From Caldifarciminota bacterium UBA3073 (GTDB lineage: Bacteria > Hydrothermota > UBA3073): 5,751 nucleotides of DNA. The notes below the pieces were generated by a model. It was not told the origin of the DNA, searched no databases, and worked only from the letters and a program-made list of their open reading frames with translations. Positions 5,488 to 5,751 of the stretch are shown in pieces. The stretch covers positions 1 through 5,751 of the forward strand of contig DFBT01000024.1 in assembly GCA_002366725.1 (NCBI GenBank). Direction: 5' to 3'. Both the position numbers and the translations under genes were made by a program. The stretch's first letter is position 1. Each line of letters opens with the position of its first letter.

Positions 5488-5679
5488 CTATCTGATTACC
5501 TGTCTGCCGACAGGTAGATAGGCTCTCTCTCCCTTATAATTTTCTCTGCTCCAATCAAGAACCCTTTCTGTCAAAGCCCTGCTCTCAATCTTGGAAAGAC
5601 CGTAATCATCCTGAAGCTCTCTGTAGAGTGCCTGTTCGGGTCTCTTCAAGCAGACCCGTTCTGTCGCCATCTGATCCAT
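5488..5679 (-). CDS. DUF1670 domain protein, N-terminal fragment
   Basis: A 63-residue frame starting at ATG 5679, with a GGGAGGGG ribosome binding site four bases upstream. Residues 15-50 (from EQALYRELQDDYGLSKIESR to ENYKG) align in character with residues 23-59 of the intact neighbour, so this is the real start of the broken gene. The last residues, YLPVGRQ (54-60), are encoded by the inserted palindrome, and the frame then meets a TAG stop. It would not make a functional protein on its own. Confidence 0.6.
   Translation of the reverse strand: MDQMATERVCLKRPEQALYRELQDDYGLSKIESRALTERVLDWSRENYKGERAYLPVGRQVIR
5497..5516. repeat. Palindromic element inside the DUF1670 gene
   Basis: TACCTGTC (5497-5504) and GACAGGTA (5509-5516) form an 8 bp perfect inverted repeat around TGCC. 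On the minus strand it encodes LPVGRQ in one frame and STCRQTG in another. I recall LPVGRQ-type peptides as a frequent oddity of proteins from candidate-phylum genomes, caused by a dispersed palindrome. A related half (TACCTGTCT) recurs at 5477-5485. The element coincides with the frame break of the gene. Confidence 0.7.
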
Positions 5680-5725
5680 GACCCCTCCCTGTCATTTGAA
5701 AATATATCATAATCTACACCAGTAG

Positions 5726-5740
5726 GGGTCATTTGACCCA
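5726..5740 (-). promoter_or_regulatory. Palindromic operator upstream of the DUF1670 pair
   Basis: GGGTCATTTGACCCA is an inverted repeat (GGGTCA, two bases, TGACCC). The same 15 bases occur in the same orientation at 3843-3857. It begins five bases downstream of a -10 box, so a bound protein would block transcription start. A degenerate relative, GTCATTTGA, lies at 5691-5699 just before the ribosome binding site. Confidence 0.65.
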
Positions 5741-5745
5741 ATTCT

Positions 5746-5751
5746 ATTATA
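5746..5751 (-). promoter_or_regulatory. -10 box of the DUF1670 operon promoter (cut by window edge)
   Basis: The last six bases read TATAAT on the minus strand, a perfect -10 hexamer. The -35 box would lie outside the window at about 5769-5774. Transcription would start near 5740, inside the operator, about 60 bases before the ATG at 5679. Confidence 0.5.

Larger units (their letters stand above)
4850..5679 (-). pseudogene. DUF1670 gene split by a frameshift at an inserted palindrome
   Basis: The two fragments together reproduce the layout of the 298-residue neighbour. The N-terminal helical part ends in ENYKGE (neighbour ENYPKN), then comes SGKRISECRLVSVVLTLD (neighbour FGQKIEDTELVTVTLD), then the helix-turn-helix part. 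The N-terminal frame stops at 5488 while the C-terminal frame is open from 5533, so the shift lies in 5488-5533. This overlap contains a 20 bp palindrome (5498-5517). Deleting exactly these 20 bases joins the frames into 269 residues with no stop. A two-base loss in the (CT)n tract at 5523-5531 would do so too. It could therefore be a true pseudogene, a phase-variable gene, or a sequencing error. A promoter -10 and an operator precede it, and the intact copy follows in the same operon. Confidence 0.7.

Overview
This window looks like part of an uncultivated thermophilic or anaerobic bacterium of the FCB type (WOR-3, TA06, Stahlbacteria or a similar candidate phylum). The clues are a secreted PD40-repeat protein with a FlgD-like or Por-type C-terminal tail, a pair of DUF1670 proteins, and an inserted palindrome that encodes LPVGRQ-like peptides. 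I recall the last as common in such genomes. The taxon is an inference. All credible genes lie on the minus strand, so the window is described from right to left.

Right block (about 5751 to 3964): a -10 box and a palindromic operator-like site, GGGTCATTTGACCCA, precede two overlapping DUF1670 genes. The first (5679 to 4850) is broken. Its N-terminal part (5679 to 5488) and its C-terminal part (read as 5428 to 4850, but open back to 5533) are in different frames. The junction carries a 20 bp palindrome whose exact removal would restore one 269-residue protein collinear with its neighbour. The second gene (4860 to 3964, 298 aa) is intact. Both look like multi-helix-turn-helix proteins of unknown function.

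Middle block (3963 to 2818): a textbook promoter (TTGACA, 17 bp, TATAAT), a possible second promoter, and a second copy of the same 15 bp operator, here with an extra half-site, lead into a small charged protein of 61 residues (or 48 with an internal start). A secreted protein with three nearly identical 45-residue PD40 blades and a C-terminal sorting-type domain follows 49 bases later.

Gap (2817 to 2342): I see no gene. It holds a long imperfect hairpin (2702 to 2779, attC-like in outline but not in consensus) and a nest of competing palindromes (2602 to 2651).

Left block (2341 to 217): a strong promoter (TTGACT, 17 bp, TATAAT) drives a two-gene operon of a GT4-like glycosyltransferase and a GH130 mannoside phosphorylase-like enzyme, three bases apart and probably translationally coupled. 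The leader carries a dispersed-type repeat with a 9 bp period. The leftmost 216 bases are intergenic and end with a -35-like box that would serve a gene beyond the window.

The most notable signal is the DUF1670 pair bracketed by two copies of one operator. This suggests an autoregulated DNA-binding module that also controls the small protein, or a mobile unit with flanking repeats.
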